Positions 11,362-21,103 of a stretch of DNA of 64,000 nucleotides are shown piece after piece; within the stretch, counting starts at the first letter, position 1, and the number at the start of each line of letters is the position of its first letter. Origin of the DNA: Mesorhabditis belari. Lineage: Eukaryota; Nematoda; Chromadorea; Rhabditida; Rhabditidae. Location of the stretch: contig CAUEEP010000933.1 of NCBI GenBank assembly GCA_958450365.1, forward strand, positions 992,001-1,056,000, written 5' to 3'. The notes under the pieces were generated by a model. The model searched no databases and was not told where the DNA came from. It saw only the letters and a program-made list of their open reading frames with translations. The translations under genes were made by a program, and so were the position numbers.

Positions 11362-12059
11362 CCCATTCGAAACCGCAGCGTTTTTTCTTTTTTTTTCGTC
11401 TACGGACCAAGCCCTTTTTTGACATTTTTGACTCCGAAGCAGTTTATTTATGGTTGGAAAGATGCAAGAGAGTCTCCTACACCATTTATTTTTGATGAAG
11501 AACGATTTGGATTTGACTTCAGTACTTTTCAAAATCCTATATTATTCTTATTTTATCGACGACAAATTAATCAGCATGTTAGTAGGCGAATCTAATAAAC
11601 ATGGAAAAAGGAAAAAAAAACTGGCAGGATTTCGATACAAGCTCTTCCTGGCTCTGTATCGTGACTACTGGAGTAGCAGGCCTGGATTAGGAGGATTTTC
11701 CCACATGTCCCACATTATGTCAAGAGCAAAATTTGAATCTATTCTTCGAAACCTGCGTTTTTGTGATAATGAACTGGATCCTGCGGGAGATCGGCTTTAT
11801 AAGATTAGAGCTATTATGGAACATTTCAATGCAAAACCAGAGACTGCATTGATTCCGGGTAAATATAAAACATCTTCTTTGCCCACGTAATTTGTAGATC
11901 TGCTACAATTGGAATATACATGCAATGCTGAAAAACAGCAAAAAAAACCAATTAATTGAATGAAAATAGCTCAATTAGCGCTGCAGCGAATAATCGCTGC
12001 AGCGGTCCGTTCCTGAGTTTTTGCTGCAGAGATTATTCGCTGCAGAAGTTTCGAATGGG
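11362..12059 (+). mobile_element. Deleted piggyBac element with both termini
   Basis: The left end CCCATTCGAAAC (11362) and right end GTTTCGAATGGG (to 12059) are perfect 12-base inverted repeats beginning with CCC. The right side is flanked by TTAA and the left by TTTA, matching piggyBac's TTAA target site with one mutation. Sub-terminal ctgcagcgaataatc inverted repeats lie near the right end. At about 700 bp it is far below the usual ~2-2.5 kb and keeps only part of the transposase. Confidence 0.85.
11450..11890 (+). pseudogene. piggyBac transposase fragment (N-terminal part of DDE domain)
   Basis: The readable part contains YFIDDKLISML, LALYRDYWSSRPGLG, SHIMSRAKFESILRNLRF and DRLYKIRAIMEHFN, which match the start of the piggyBac transposase domain (PGBD / DDE_Tnp_1_7). 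Upstream, another frame gives a second piece of the same domain (TPFIFDEERFGFDF, FQNPILFLFYRR, about 11467-11580), so a frameshift separates the two. The catalytic aspartates that follow in intact proteins are missing. It cannot be active. Confidence 0.85.
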
Positions 12060-12499
12060 TTAATAGCTTAGCACTGACAAACTATTTTTTTTAATTTAAA
12101 ACCTTTTCAAAAATTTCATTTCCAAAAAGTCGTTGTGCACTCCAGTTTGGCCAATTTTTCCAAAAAAAATTAGATTCTTTGAGAAAATCGCGAAAATTTC
12201 AGCGTCAAAAAATCGCATGACGTCACTTTGGATGAAGAGATTCGAAATCTCGTTTTCTCGACTAACTAAGCCTCCCATTTCCCATCCTGTATCCCAGAAC
12301 ACTCAAAAAAATAGAAACATTCTCATATCATATCCAATTTTTGTCATTTTCCCCTCCCCGCTTCTTTTCCTCAATATCCATCATTTGTCAACTCTCGAGA
12401 GAGCCATTTAAGCGCCTTTCCACGGCTTTGACGTCACCTTTTTTTTGCAAATAGCGTTCATAAAATCCCTTTCCCCATAATGGTGACATAAACATTTAT

Positions 12500-12720
12500 A
12501 TCAGTTTTTGTTTTTCTCGAAAAGTCGAAAATCGAAAGTGGTGCATCGAGAAAGTTGTTGCTCAAGTTTTAGCGAAAATTTCCAAAACAATCCACTAGAA
12601 ATTCGGCTTTTTCTCAAATCCTGGATGTCACTGGAGAAATTGGCGACATTTTTAAAGTCAATGGATGAATTTGAAAAATTAGAAATCTCAGTGTTGAGGC
12701 TTAATTTCAAAAAAATTTTC
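12500..12720. repeat. Dispersed repeat shared with 16.54-16.70 kb
   Basis: The stretch from gagaaagttgttgctcaa through ctggatgtcactggagaa to agaaatctcagtgttgag recurs nearly identically at about 16546-16697. It contains the CTGGATGTCAC motif. Whether it is intronic or part of a mobile repeat is unclear. Confidence 0.75.
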
Positions 12721-12818
12721 AAATTTCGAAATTTCAAAATTTTCGTCTTTCCCCTTTCCCCGTGCCCTCCATAACTGACTAAAAGAGGTCGATTTTTGCT
12801 CAGAGATTCTCCATTTCA

Positions 12819-12960
12819 GAAAAACTGGCCCCCAAGCTCAACGACTGCAAATCCCATTACCCTCACTGCGTCACAGTGCTCTTCCGTAAAGCAGTAATGC
12901 ACAAAATCGGTAATCGGCTAATTTCCCGCCCGGTAGCTTTGCGCTTTGACTCCGAAAAAG
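12819..12960. other. Possible exon, strand unresolved
   Basis: Both strands read as plausible coding sequence. Plus, after acceptor CCATTTCAG: KLAPKLNDCKSHYPHC, with C-rich third positions and donor GTAATG. Minus, after TTAG at 12923: PITDFVHYCFTEEHCDAVR, followed by donor GTAATGG. A minus reading could belong to the ion-channel N-terminus, but the phase does not match exon 13634-13586. It could not be assigned. Confidence 0.3.
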
Positions 12961-13059
12961 CACTTTTCATTATCAGAAAATGCGAATTTTAGGCGGGTTT
13001 TATGCATTTTAAGAAATTTCTAAGGGAAAAGTGCCGAAGTCAGGAATTTTTTTTATTTT

Positions 13060-13325
13060 GTTTTTTTCGAGAAAAATTCTGACTAGAAACCAGCAGTGAC
13101 ATCCAGTTTTGAGAGAAATCAAGAAATTAACCCAATAGCTGGCTTGGGCGTCGAGAAAAGTCGGCAAAATCTGGCGAAACCAGCCGGCCCGATTTTTCGC
13201 TTTGAGCTTTTCGAGAAAATTTCTGACTAGAAACCAGCAGTGACATCCAGTTTTGAGAAAAATCAAGAATTTAACCCAATAGCTGGCTTAGGCGTCGAGA
13301 AAAGTTGGCAAAATCTTGCGAAACC
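13060..13325. repeat. ~125-nt tandem duplication
   Basis: Two copies of a segment with tctgactagaaaccagcagt, gacatccagttttgag and ttaacccaatagctggctt. Both carry the GTGACATCCAG motif. The 85-residue minus-strand frame is a by-product. Confidence 0.8.
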
Positions 13326-13465
13326 ACTACTAAATTTACGAAATCGCCTAAAAATAGAATTCTCATGCAAATTTCTGAAACCGTCCAGTAACGTGACATC
13401 CAGATAGCCCATTTTTATGCAAATTTCCCGTTTTTAACTTGATTTTTTGTTTCCTAGGCTATTCG

Positions 13466-14078
13466 ACTCATTAAACTTCTGGTTTTCTGAATTCATTCAC
13501 TGAAAAGAGAAAAGTCTCTGGAATTCTGGATGTCACCGAATAGATTTAACCGGGTTTCGTTGCGTTTTGCCAAGTTTTTCCTCACCTTCAACGAAGCTTC
13601 GATTCTCGAATGGATCGTCTTCAAGGGCTTCGATCTGAAAAATGAAAAAAACAATTGTATATAGATATTTGAATTTTGTGCATTACTGGGAAATGCTTGC
13701 TTACGAGCTTGCTTACGAGCTTGCTGGGAAATGCTTGCTTCACTATTTTCATTATTTTCACAATTCACAACACTGAACTTACGTCGGCATCGATTTTCGA
13801 TCGACGCGTGCGATGCTTAAGCAAAAATTTCGAATTTTTAAGACAAAATTGATAGTTTTAAGTCGAAAATTCGTAATTCTGGAACGCATTTTGCGTATTC
13901 CGATTAAAATTTCGCGTTTTAGACAGTTTTTACGGAAGGCACTTTTCGGCGTAAACGAACGAGAACGTAAACTTCTGGTTTTCTGAATTAATTCACTGAA
14001 AAGACAAAAGTCTCTGGAATTCTGGATGTCACCGAATAGATTTAACCGGGTTTCGTTGCGTTTTGCCAAGTTTTTAGC
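13466..14078. repeat. Direct repeat pair flanking small exons (13466-13582 and 13969-14078)
   Basis: About 110 bases starting near aaacttctggttttctga and ending gttttgccaagttttt occur twice. Each copy directly follows the donor site of a minus-strand exon (13586 and 14085), so the beginnings of two successive introns are near-identical. Both include the motif CTGGATGTCAC. Confidence 0.85.
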
Positions 14079-14174
14079 AATCACCTCAACGTCGGGACTC
14101 TGCATGAGCTCATGGGTGGTCGACCACGCGAAAAGCGTTAACGAGGTGACGAAAAAGCAAACCCGGTGCCGCAT
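13586..14174 (-). CDS. Signal-peptide exons of a secreted or membrane protein (possible 5' end of the ion-channel gene)
   Basis: Three minus-strand exons in phase: 14174-14085 (MRHRVCFFVTSLTLFAWSTT, a signal peptide, then HELMQSPDVE), 13815-13783 (HRTRRSKIDAD) and 13634-13586 (IEALEDDPFENRSFVEG). An acceptor TTTCCAG lies 11 bases upstream of the ATG, so the mRNA may be trans-spliced there. Donor and acceptor sites are good. The next exon is uncertain. Joining to TTAG at 12923 gives a stop within about 15 residues (a ~72-residue secreted peptide). Alternatively the exons continue into the ion-channel gene at 10392, which has the same strand and lacks its own signal peptide; I see no other start in between. 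I favour the second reading. Confidence 0.55.
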
Positions 14175-14239
14175 CGTTGGCTGGAAAGTGATGGGTTTGA
14201 GTTTAACATGGGAATAAAACAGAAAAACTATTGGGACCA

Positions 14240-14850
14240 ATGAAACGGCCAGCTCAAGCCAGCCCTCAAGCTGATGATCAAGCCAGCCCTCAAGCTAGCG
14301 CTCAAGCCAGCTCAAGCCAGCGCTCAAGCCAGCTCAAGCCAGCTCAAGCCAGCGCTCAAGCCAGCTCAAGCCAGCTCAAGCCAGCGCTCAAGCCAGCTCA
14401 AGCCAGCTCAAGCCAGCTCAAGCCAGCGCTCAAGCCAGCTCAAGCCAGCTCAAGCCAGCTCAAGCCAGCTCAAGCCAGCTCAAGCCAGCTCAAGCCAGCC
14501 AGCTCAAGCCAGCTCAAGCCAGCTCAAGCCAGCTCAAGCCAGCGCTCAAGCCAGCTCAAGCCAGCGCTCAAGCCAGCTCAAGCCAGCTCAAGCCAGCGCT
14601 CAAGCCAGCTCAAGCCAGCGCTCAAGCCAGCTCAAGCCAGCGCTCAAGCCAGCTCAAGCCAGCGCTCAAGCCAGCTCAAGCCAGCGCTCAAGCCAGCTCA
14701 AGCCAGCTCAAGCCAGCTCAAGCCAGCTCAAGCCAGCTCAAGCCAGCTCAAGCCAGCTCAAGCCAGCTCAAGCCAGCTCAAGCCAGCTCAAGCCAGCTCA
14801 AGCCAGCTCAAGCCAGCTCAAGCCAGCTCAAGCCAGCGCTCAAGCTGACG
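14240..14850. repeat. Minisatellite of CTCAAGCCAG (10/12-nt)
   Basis: About 55 units of agctcaagcc with interspersed 12-nt versions (agcgctcaagcc). All frames stay open (translated as ASSSQLKP / QASAQASS), so the ~200-residue frames on the plus strand are artefacts. Confidence 0.95.
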
Positions 14851-14906
14851 CTGATGCGTAAAAATGAGTAAATACGTGAAAAGATTTAAAAGAGAGTAGC
14901 TCACTC

Positions 14907-17084
14907 ATGACTTTTTACAATTTCTTGTCAAAGAGTCGACTCAAAACCAAAGCAAGAAAAGTGAGAGAAGAATTTCTTGGTGTTCAACCATGTGGAGTTG
15001 GCAGGTGTGTTTGAGATTTGGATTTTAGTGCTTTTTTTTCCAAGTTCGATTTGGAATCATCAAAAATCAGCAAAATTCTTTCAAAATACGCGGATTCTTT
15101 CAAAATCCCCTGAAACTATGCAAGAGCTAAATCTTTTAGATATGTAGAGAGTTTGGTAGGGAAGAGGTAGAGTTCTCTAGTTGATCAAGGGCTTTTCCTT
15201 GATCAACTAGAGAACTTTGGCATCAAAGTCTCCGTTTTGAATCGAGAGGAAAAGTTGATTGAGGAGGAGACAAAGGTTGGCAAATGCTGTGAATGGTAAT
15301 TGATGTTGTTCTTGTTCTTGAGGACGAATATAATACCCATATCTCATTCATTCTATTTTTAAACTTTTCCAACTTTCTTCGACAATCTTTGATTCAAAAT
15401 TGATTCCAAATTGAATCCAAATTAATTCCAAATTATGAATTGATTCAAAATTGATTCCAAATTATGAATTGATTCAAATTGATTCCAAATTATAAATCTT
15501 CTACTCAAAAAGAAAGCTCACTGAAATTTTATGCCTTTTTCTAGTGAAAATTTTTAGATTGAAATTGTGTAAGAATGAAATAAAGGCATTTTTAGACAGT
15601 TTTTAGATTACAGTAACCAACCAAAAAAAGATTACTGTAACTTTTTGACAATAAAAGACAATAAAAGACAATAAAAGATAATAAAAGGCAGCAAAAGCCA
15701 ATAAAAGACAATAAAAGACAATAAAAAACAATAAAAACCAATAAAAAACAATAAAAGACAATAAAAGACAATTAAGTAAGCAAGGAACCGTATCTGAACC
15801 ATATTGGAACCATATTGAAACCATATTGGAACCTTAAAAGGAACCGTTTTGGAACCTTAAAAAGAACCGTATTGGAACCGTATTGGAACCGTATTGGAAC
15901 CTTAAAAGGAACCAATTGGAACCGTATTGGAACCTTAAAAGGAACCATATTGGAACCTTAAAAAGAACGGTATTGGAACCGTATTGGAACCTTAAAAAGA
16001 ACCGTATTGAAACCATATTGAAACCATATTAAAACCATATTAAAACCATATTAAAACCATATTGAAACCATATTGAAACCGTATCTGAACCATATTGGAA
16101 CCAAAGTAACCACCGTTTAGTGCTCTGAGATTGTCAGATTGAAGAAAAAGGTCGGTGAAAAGATTGGAGACCAAGCGCTGGGTGGAGGGGACTATTAGTG
16201 AAATGTCCCTTGGGTTGTTCGATGGGTAAAGAAGCCGAGAGTCGAGGGGGGAAAGCTGAGGCTGCGATAAAGAAATCTCTTTTCCACTTTTCGGGGAAAA
16301 GCTGAGAAATGAAATTGCCTAGGAGAATTATGACCCCCGAAGCTAGAGCCAGCTCCTACATCTTTCACTTTCCAATGATCAAGCAATGACCGACACCTGT
16401 GAACTCTGCAGGCAGGCATAGACATGAAAATAGACAGCTTGTCTACTGGATTTGAGCAACAATTGAATCAGAAATTGATTGACCTTGGTTTCGCTCAAAA
16501 CAACGATTTTTTCGCTCAACGAGACCAGAAATTCGACCAATTTGCATTGAGAAAGTTGTTGCTCAATTTTTAACGGAAATTTTCAAAACAATCGACTGGA
16601 AATTCGACTTTTTCTCAAATCCTGGATGTCACTGGAGAAATTGGCGACATTTTTAAAGTCAATGGATGAATTTGAAAAATTAGAAATCTCAGTGTTGAGT
16701 CTGGCATTGTTATCAAGATTGATTATGAAGATCAACCGGCACTCAAACTTAACTGGTGCTCAAGCTGGAGCTCATGCTAGCGCTCAAGCTGGCGCTCATG
16801 CTAACGTTCAAGCTGGCGTTCAAGCTGGCGCTCAAGCTGGAGCTCATGCTAACGCTCAAGCTGGCGTTCAAGCTGGCGTTCAAGCTGGAGCTCATACTAA
16901 CGCTCATGCTGACGCTCATGTTGGCGTTCAAGCTGGCGTTCAAGCTGGAGCTCATGCTAACGTTCAAGCTGGCGTTCAAGCTGGCGCTCAAGCTGGAGCT
17001 CATGCTAACGCTCAAGCTGATGGTCAAGCTGACGCTCAAGCTGAAGCACAATTGGAACAGCCATTGATTGAGAATGGGAGATAA
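14907..17084 (+). CDS. Possible multi-exon gene, unrecognised (tentative)
   Basis: Several plus-strand stretches look exonic but cannot be joined into one phase-consistent model. They are 14907-15004 (MTFYNFLSKSRLKTKARKVR, then EEFLGVQPCGVG, donor GTGTGT); about 15218-15280 (NFGIKVSVLNREEKLIEEET, donor GTTGGC); 16133-16200 (ETKRWVEGTISEMSLGLFDG or alternative frames); about 16420-16560 (DSLSTGFEQQLNQKLIDLGF); about 16699-16752 (SGIVIKIDYEDQPALKLN); and a terminal piece ending at 17084 (AQLEQPLIENGR then TAA). Intervening parts are minisatellites. The composition suggests a soluble, partly coiled protein. I do not recognise a family. It could be several spurious frames. Confidence 0.3.
15172..15217. 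repeat. Perfect 20-bp-arm hairpin
   Basis: AGTTCTCTAGTTGATCAAGG is followed by a 6-base loop and its exact complement. It sits directly before a possible exon whose acceptor (CTAG or CTAGAG) lies inside the right arm. Confidence 0.85.
15650..15775. repeat. Minisatellite of ATAAAAGACA (10-nt)
   Basis: About 12 units of caataaaaga with variants, next to the 15.8-16.1 kb array. Non-coding. Confidence 0.9.
15787..16102. repeat. Minisatellite of ATTGGAACCAT/GT
   Basis: About 28 units of gaaccgtattg and related forms, with some aaccttaaaag spacers. The core is the complement of the ATGGTTCCAAT unit at 3.6-3.7 kb. Confidence 0.9.
16755..17045. repeat. 12-nt minisatellite of GGCGCTCAAGCT
   Basis: About 24 units of gctcaagctggc/gctcatgctaac. 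The unit length is divisible by three and palindrome-like, so both strands stay open. The alanine/glutamine/valine-rich frame at 16626-17084 is mostly this array. Confidence 0.9.
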
Positions 17085-17905
17085 TTTTGGTCAAAACAAA
17101 GATCGCCACAGTCTGCCATTCAGAGATTGACTCTAACTAGAAGCCAGGTAGCCAGGCTGGCTATTGTCAGATTGCCAGATTGCCAGAGCTATTTCTAACC
17201 TATCTCAGGTCTGATTAGCTTCAAAACCTTCAGTTCCAAGCTACTGGATAACCAATAGATGCTTTGCGGACCAGAGTCAGCCCAGGTGGCCCAGACGTGG
17301 CCCAGTCATGGCCCAGACGGCCAGATTGGCTAGACGCTTTCAAAATTAACTTTTCAAGACAGGACGAGTCTGGAACTGGCTCAGAACAATCGGCTTGCGT
17401 ACCAGCATGCATTTAATCCCTTTAAAACAATTCAAGGTGTTAGTGAGCGAAAACTCTTGAATGCTATCCAGATCGGCTCTCACAGCAGCTTGCAACTCGA
17501 GCTCGGCTCGCTACGGCCACAAATTGGGTCTTAAATTCTTCACTGTGCTCGAGATCAGCCGCTTGTGTAGAGTCTAGCTCTCTGTAGCCACAAATTGACC
17601 CAAAACCCTTGCCATTTCCAAATCACGATCCCATCTCTTCTCCCTTCTCCTCCACCGCCCCGTTATGACCCACAAAAAGCGGGCATAAACTTTAACTACT
17701 TTCCATTAATCATTTCGTGGCCGAGGGCAATTTGTGCGGGTTTTTTTGCATGAAAACTTTATTGGCGATCGTTATTTTGATCAAATTAGATTTGATAAGG
17801 TTTTTGTGAAGGCGGGAAACCTCAGACTTTCGAAAAAACTGGAAAGCTCAATGTGTTTTCGGTGTGTTGGGAAAGACTTCTTCTAAACTTCCGTCAGTTT
17901 TGTAC
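17085..17905. other. Intergenic or intronic sequence, no gene recognised
   Basis: It holds short internal repeats (gattgccagattgccag near 17170; gtggcccag / atggcccag near 17286) and a diverged repeat of gctacggccacaaattg / tgtagccacaaattga (17510-17600). I see no supported exon. Confidence 0.5.
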
Positions 17906-17907
17906 TA

Positions 17908-18532
17908 CTAGCTAGAGCCAGCTAGAGCCAGCTAGAGATCAGCTAGAGGTCAGCTAGAGCCCAGCTAGAGGCCAGCTAGAACCAGCTAGAGGTCAGCTAG
18001 AGGATAGCTAGAGCCAGCTAGAGGCCAGCTAGAGGCCAGCTAGAGGCCAGCTAGAGCCAGCTAGATGTCCAGCTAGAGGATAGCTAGAGCCAGCTAGAGG
18101 CCAGCTAGAGACCAGCTAGAGGCCAGCTAGAGCCAGCTAGATGTCAGCTAGAGGATAGCTAGAGCCAGCTAGAGGCCAGCTAGGGACCAGCTAGAGGCCA
18201 GCTAGAGCCAGCTAGATGTCAGCTAGAGGATAGCTAGAGCCAGCTAGAGCCCAGCTAGAGCCCAGCTAGAGCCAGCTAGAGGACAGCTAGAGCCCAGCTA
18301 GAGGTCGCCAGCTAGAGGACAGCTAGAGCCAGCTAGAGGTCAGCTAGAGGCCAGCTAGAGGCCAGCCAAAACCAGCTAGAGGCCAGCCAAAACCAGCTAG
18401 AGGCCAGCTAGAACCAGCTAGAGCTCAGCTAGAAGCCAGTTAGAGCCAGCTAGAGTCCAGCTAGAGTTCAGTTAGAGCCCAGCTAGAGGCCAGCGAAAAC
18501 CAGCTAGAGCCAGCTAGAGGACAGCTAGCTTC
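17908..18532. repeat. Minisatellite of AGCTAGAGGCC (11-nt, variable)
   Basis: About 55 units of cagctagagcc/cagctagaggc with higher-order groups (a ~55-nt block with gatgtcagctagaggata recurs at least three times). No open frame. Confidence 0.95.
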
Positions 18533-18534
18533 TT

Positions 18535-19380
18535 ACTTCTTTAGTCTTAACGTTTACTTCTTAACGGGCTTCTTTAGTTGCCTTGTTGGCTGTTAGTTGA
18601 CTCGAAAAGAACGGATTCCGGTAGCATTTCCTCTGAGCATTCTTTAGAAAAAGGATACAAACGGAAAAAAAAATGTGAGCCTCATTTGCCGGGATGACAA
18701 GTGTGAATGGGTGACTGGGAGAATGACTGGATTATTCCCCTTTTTCAACTCAAGGATCTCCCTTCCCCCGATCGCCTCTCTCACACACCATTCAGCCTCA
18801 TTACTTGCCGATTTGCCGCAATAGATCACCGGGATTTCATGAGTTTTCACCACGCTCGCTGTATTGACTCATTTTTGTGACTCCTAGAGGTGTTGTTGGT
18901 GTTAGGGAAAAGTTTGGGGATTATTTGAGAGCTGAAAGATGTTAATTTTTAGTCTAAAAGTTGGATTTATCGTATTCTATTAGAATTGCGCCATTTAAAT
19001 CATCATTTAAATCATTATTCTCATCTAATTCAACATTCGAGTTGATCCTTTACCCCGTTGATCGATCGATTGATCGATTGTTTGTTTCTCGAGTTCTTGC
19101 TGGCACAAATGCTGGCAATATTTTGACGATTTTGACGACGATTCACTCCGAATTTCATCGCAATTCGATCGCTTATTGAAAATCGATCGCTTTTCAGTTG
19201 CTGATCGCAATCGATTGCTTTGTCTAAACGTCGAAACATCGTCGCTTTTTCGCGGACGGACTTTTTCCTAACAAAACTCTAGGCTCATATAACTCCTAAC
19301 AGAATAATGTTCAGCAAAAACGGAAAGCAGATTCGGAATCAGCGTAAAATTCTGCTTCAGATGTTATAGGTTACATGTCA
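18535..19380. other. No recognised gene
   Basis: Mixed-composition sequence with short open frames on both strands and repeated cgatcgattgatcgatt near 19060. The 69-residue minus-strand frame (18853-18644) has no family features. Confidence 0.45.
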
Positions 19381-19382
19381 TT

Positions 19383-19492
19383 TGGCCGGCTCAGCCAGTT
19401 ATAGCTCAGCCGGCTCAGCCAGTTATAGCTCAGCCGGCTCAGCCAGTTATAGCTCAGCCGGCTCAGCCAGTTATAGCTCAGCCGGCTCAGCC
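19383..19492. repeat. 24-nt tandem repeat
   Basis: Four and a half perfect units of ggctcagccagttatagctc (24-nt period). Confidence 0.95.
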
Positions 19493-19775
19493 TCATGTGA
19501 ATATAATGGTGTTTCTGTGAAATTCTAAAGGTATTCAAGGAAACAAAAGTGACTGGCTTTTCTTTTATTTATTTGTTCTGCTATTGTTCTGCTATCTGCA
19601 TTTGAAAAAGTTTATAAAATACGGTAAGCAGATGAAGGCAAAAACGGTTGAATCGTGAAGTTCATTTAAAATACCGACTGGGGCTACCAGTGGTGAATTT
19701 ATCGCATACACGAAATATATCAATCACAATACAACGATACACACAATACTAGGCTATATCTTAACTTAGCCCACG

Positions 19776-20034
19776 TCATGACAGACGGCTCCCTAACCCT
19801 AAGCTCAATGGGGAACTAAATAGCTTTTTTGGTGGTGAAGGGAAGATGACGATGAAGGAGTGGCTTGTCACTTTAAAGTGACTGGGGCCACAACCACCAG
19901 ACTGCCCTCCAGAAAACCTCTCAACCCGAAGGGAAAGGAAATCCGAAGGGGGTGACCATGTCGCATGTGGGGTTCGAACCCTCGACCTTCCGATTAAGAT
20001 AAAAGACACTTAACCAGTGAGCCACACGTGCTCC
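19776..20034 (-). mobile_element. tRNA-derived SINE-like element
   Basis: Minus-strand reading starts near 20034 with GTGTGGCTCACTGGTTAAGT (A-box-like) followed 30-40 bases later by GAGGGTTCGAACCCCACATG (perfect B-box). This tRNA-like head is followed by about 180 bases of unrelated sequence. The acceptor halves do not pair, so it is not a normal tRNA. The tail and target duplications could not be defined. Confidence 0.5.
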
Positions 20035-20460
20035 ATTTTAGTTGATGTTTTGTTAGTTATAAATGTTATTATGTTATAAACGTTAATATGTTATAAATTT
20101 TATTTCACTCGTTGTGATTAGTTTGCTGATTTGCGTTTTGCATAAATAGTTTGAAATCAAGGGCTAATTTGAATTGAGCCATGTTCGTAGAAGCCGATTA
20201 CAAATCGTGCACGGCTAGCAAAAAAATTTCATTCGTTTTTTTCTTGAAATCTTGAAAAGTTTTTTGAAAAAGTGAAACTATTTCTTGAAAAGTTTTTTCT
20301 TGAAATCCTAACTTCTGGAATACACAAAAGCTGTTAAAGTTGTTAAAAAACAGAAAATTTTACAATCTTTTCAAGTTTTCATTTATTAGAAAGCAAAATA
20401 TTGCTAAAATTACTGAATTACTTTAATTAAATATTTAATTATCTTTTAATCTTTTAATTA

Positions 20461-20823
20461 TTAGGTTGGCAACTTAATAATGACGCGTCACTACTTAACA
20501 TGTTTTTTGTAATTTCAAGCACCGTTTCTTCCCTCTTTTTTTGCATATATACAAAGTAAAAGATGTCTGCATAAATAACATTTAGTGCTCCGAATTTCAT
20601 CATTCGCTTTTTGGCAAAAAATGGAGGACAAAAAATTCCGTATTCGAGCTGTATTGTTCTACGATTTTTAACAAGGAAAATCACCAGCTGAATCTCATCG
20701 CACGATCATCACTGTTTTTGGAGAGAAAAGTATAAACATTGGGCAATGTCAACGATGGTTTCAAAGATTCCAAGGCGGCGATGAAAGCCTCGTAGACGAG
20801 CCACACCAAGGACATCCTCCAGC
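20461..20823 (+). mobile_element. Truncated mariner (5' 363 bp)
   Basis: It begins with the same terminal repeat as the full copy at 31.4 kb (TTAGGTTGGCAACTTAATAA after a TA target). It follows that copy closely through the helix-turn-helix region (QRWFQRFQGGDESLVDEPHQ) and then stops abruptly at about 20823. The following ~110 bases match 30.53-30.64 kb instead, so the break coincides with another repeat. The reading frame has in-frame stops; inactive. Confidence 0.9.
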
Positions 20824-20829
20824 AAGGCC

Positions 20830-20940
20830 AAAAGTTATTGGTGATCTTTTCTACCATATTTTGCGCTTTTTGATTGATTATTTGTTAGAATAAACTTTTA
20901 TATTTTTTTAAACGCATATCTTCCTAGTTACAAAAAGTTA
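20830..20940. repeat. Dispersed repeat shared with 30.53-30.65 kb
   Basis: The stretch from ccaaaagttattggtgatct to aaacttttatat and aaacgcatatctt recurs with about 10% differences at 30533-30645. It abuts the truncated mariner. Nature unknown. Confidence 0.75.
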
Positions 20941-21103
20941 TCTAAATATAAAGTAGATGGTTGGTCTTAAGGCCGTTTTCGGTACCGAAGACTTTCGGCA
21001 TCAAAGGTTTATCTTAAGGAGCTCGTTATACAGCAGACATGTTTACTCAAATTCGGTAATATTTTTCAATTTTCAGATTATCTACATCTTGTGTTGCTTC
21101 AAA

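Noticed and set aside
14231..14861. Serine/alanine/proline/glutamine-rich 205-residue frame, possible secreted low-complexity protein
   Set aside because: A CTCAAGCCAG array; the frame begins and ends with it and shows no codon bias or splice context.
18644..18853. 69-residue minus-strand frame
   Set aside because: No splice, start or family evidence.
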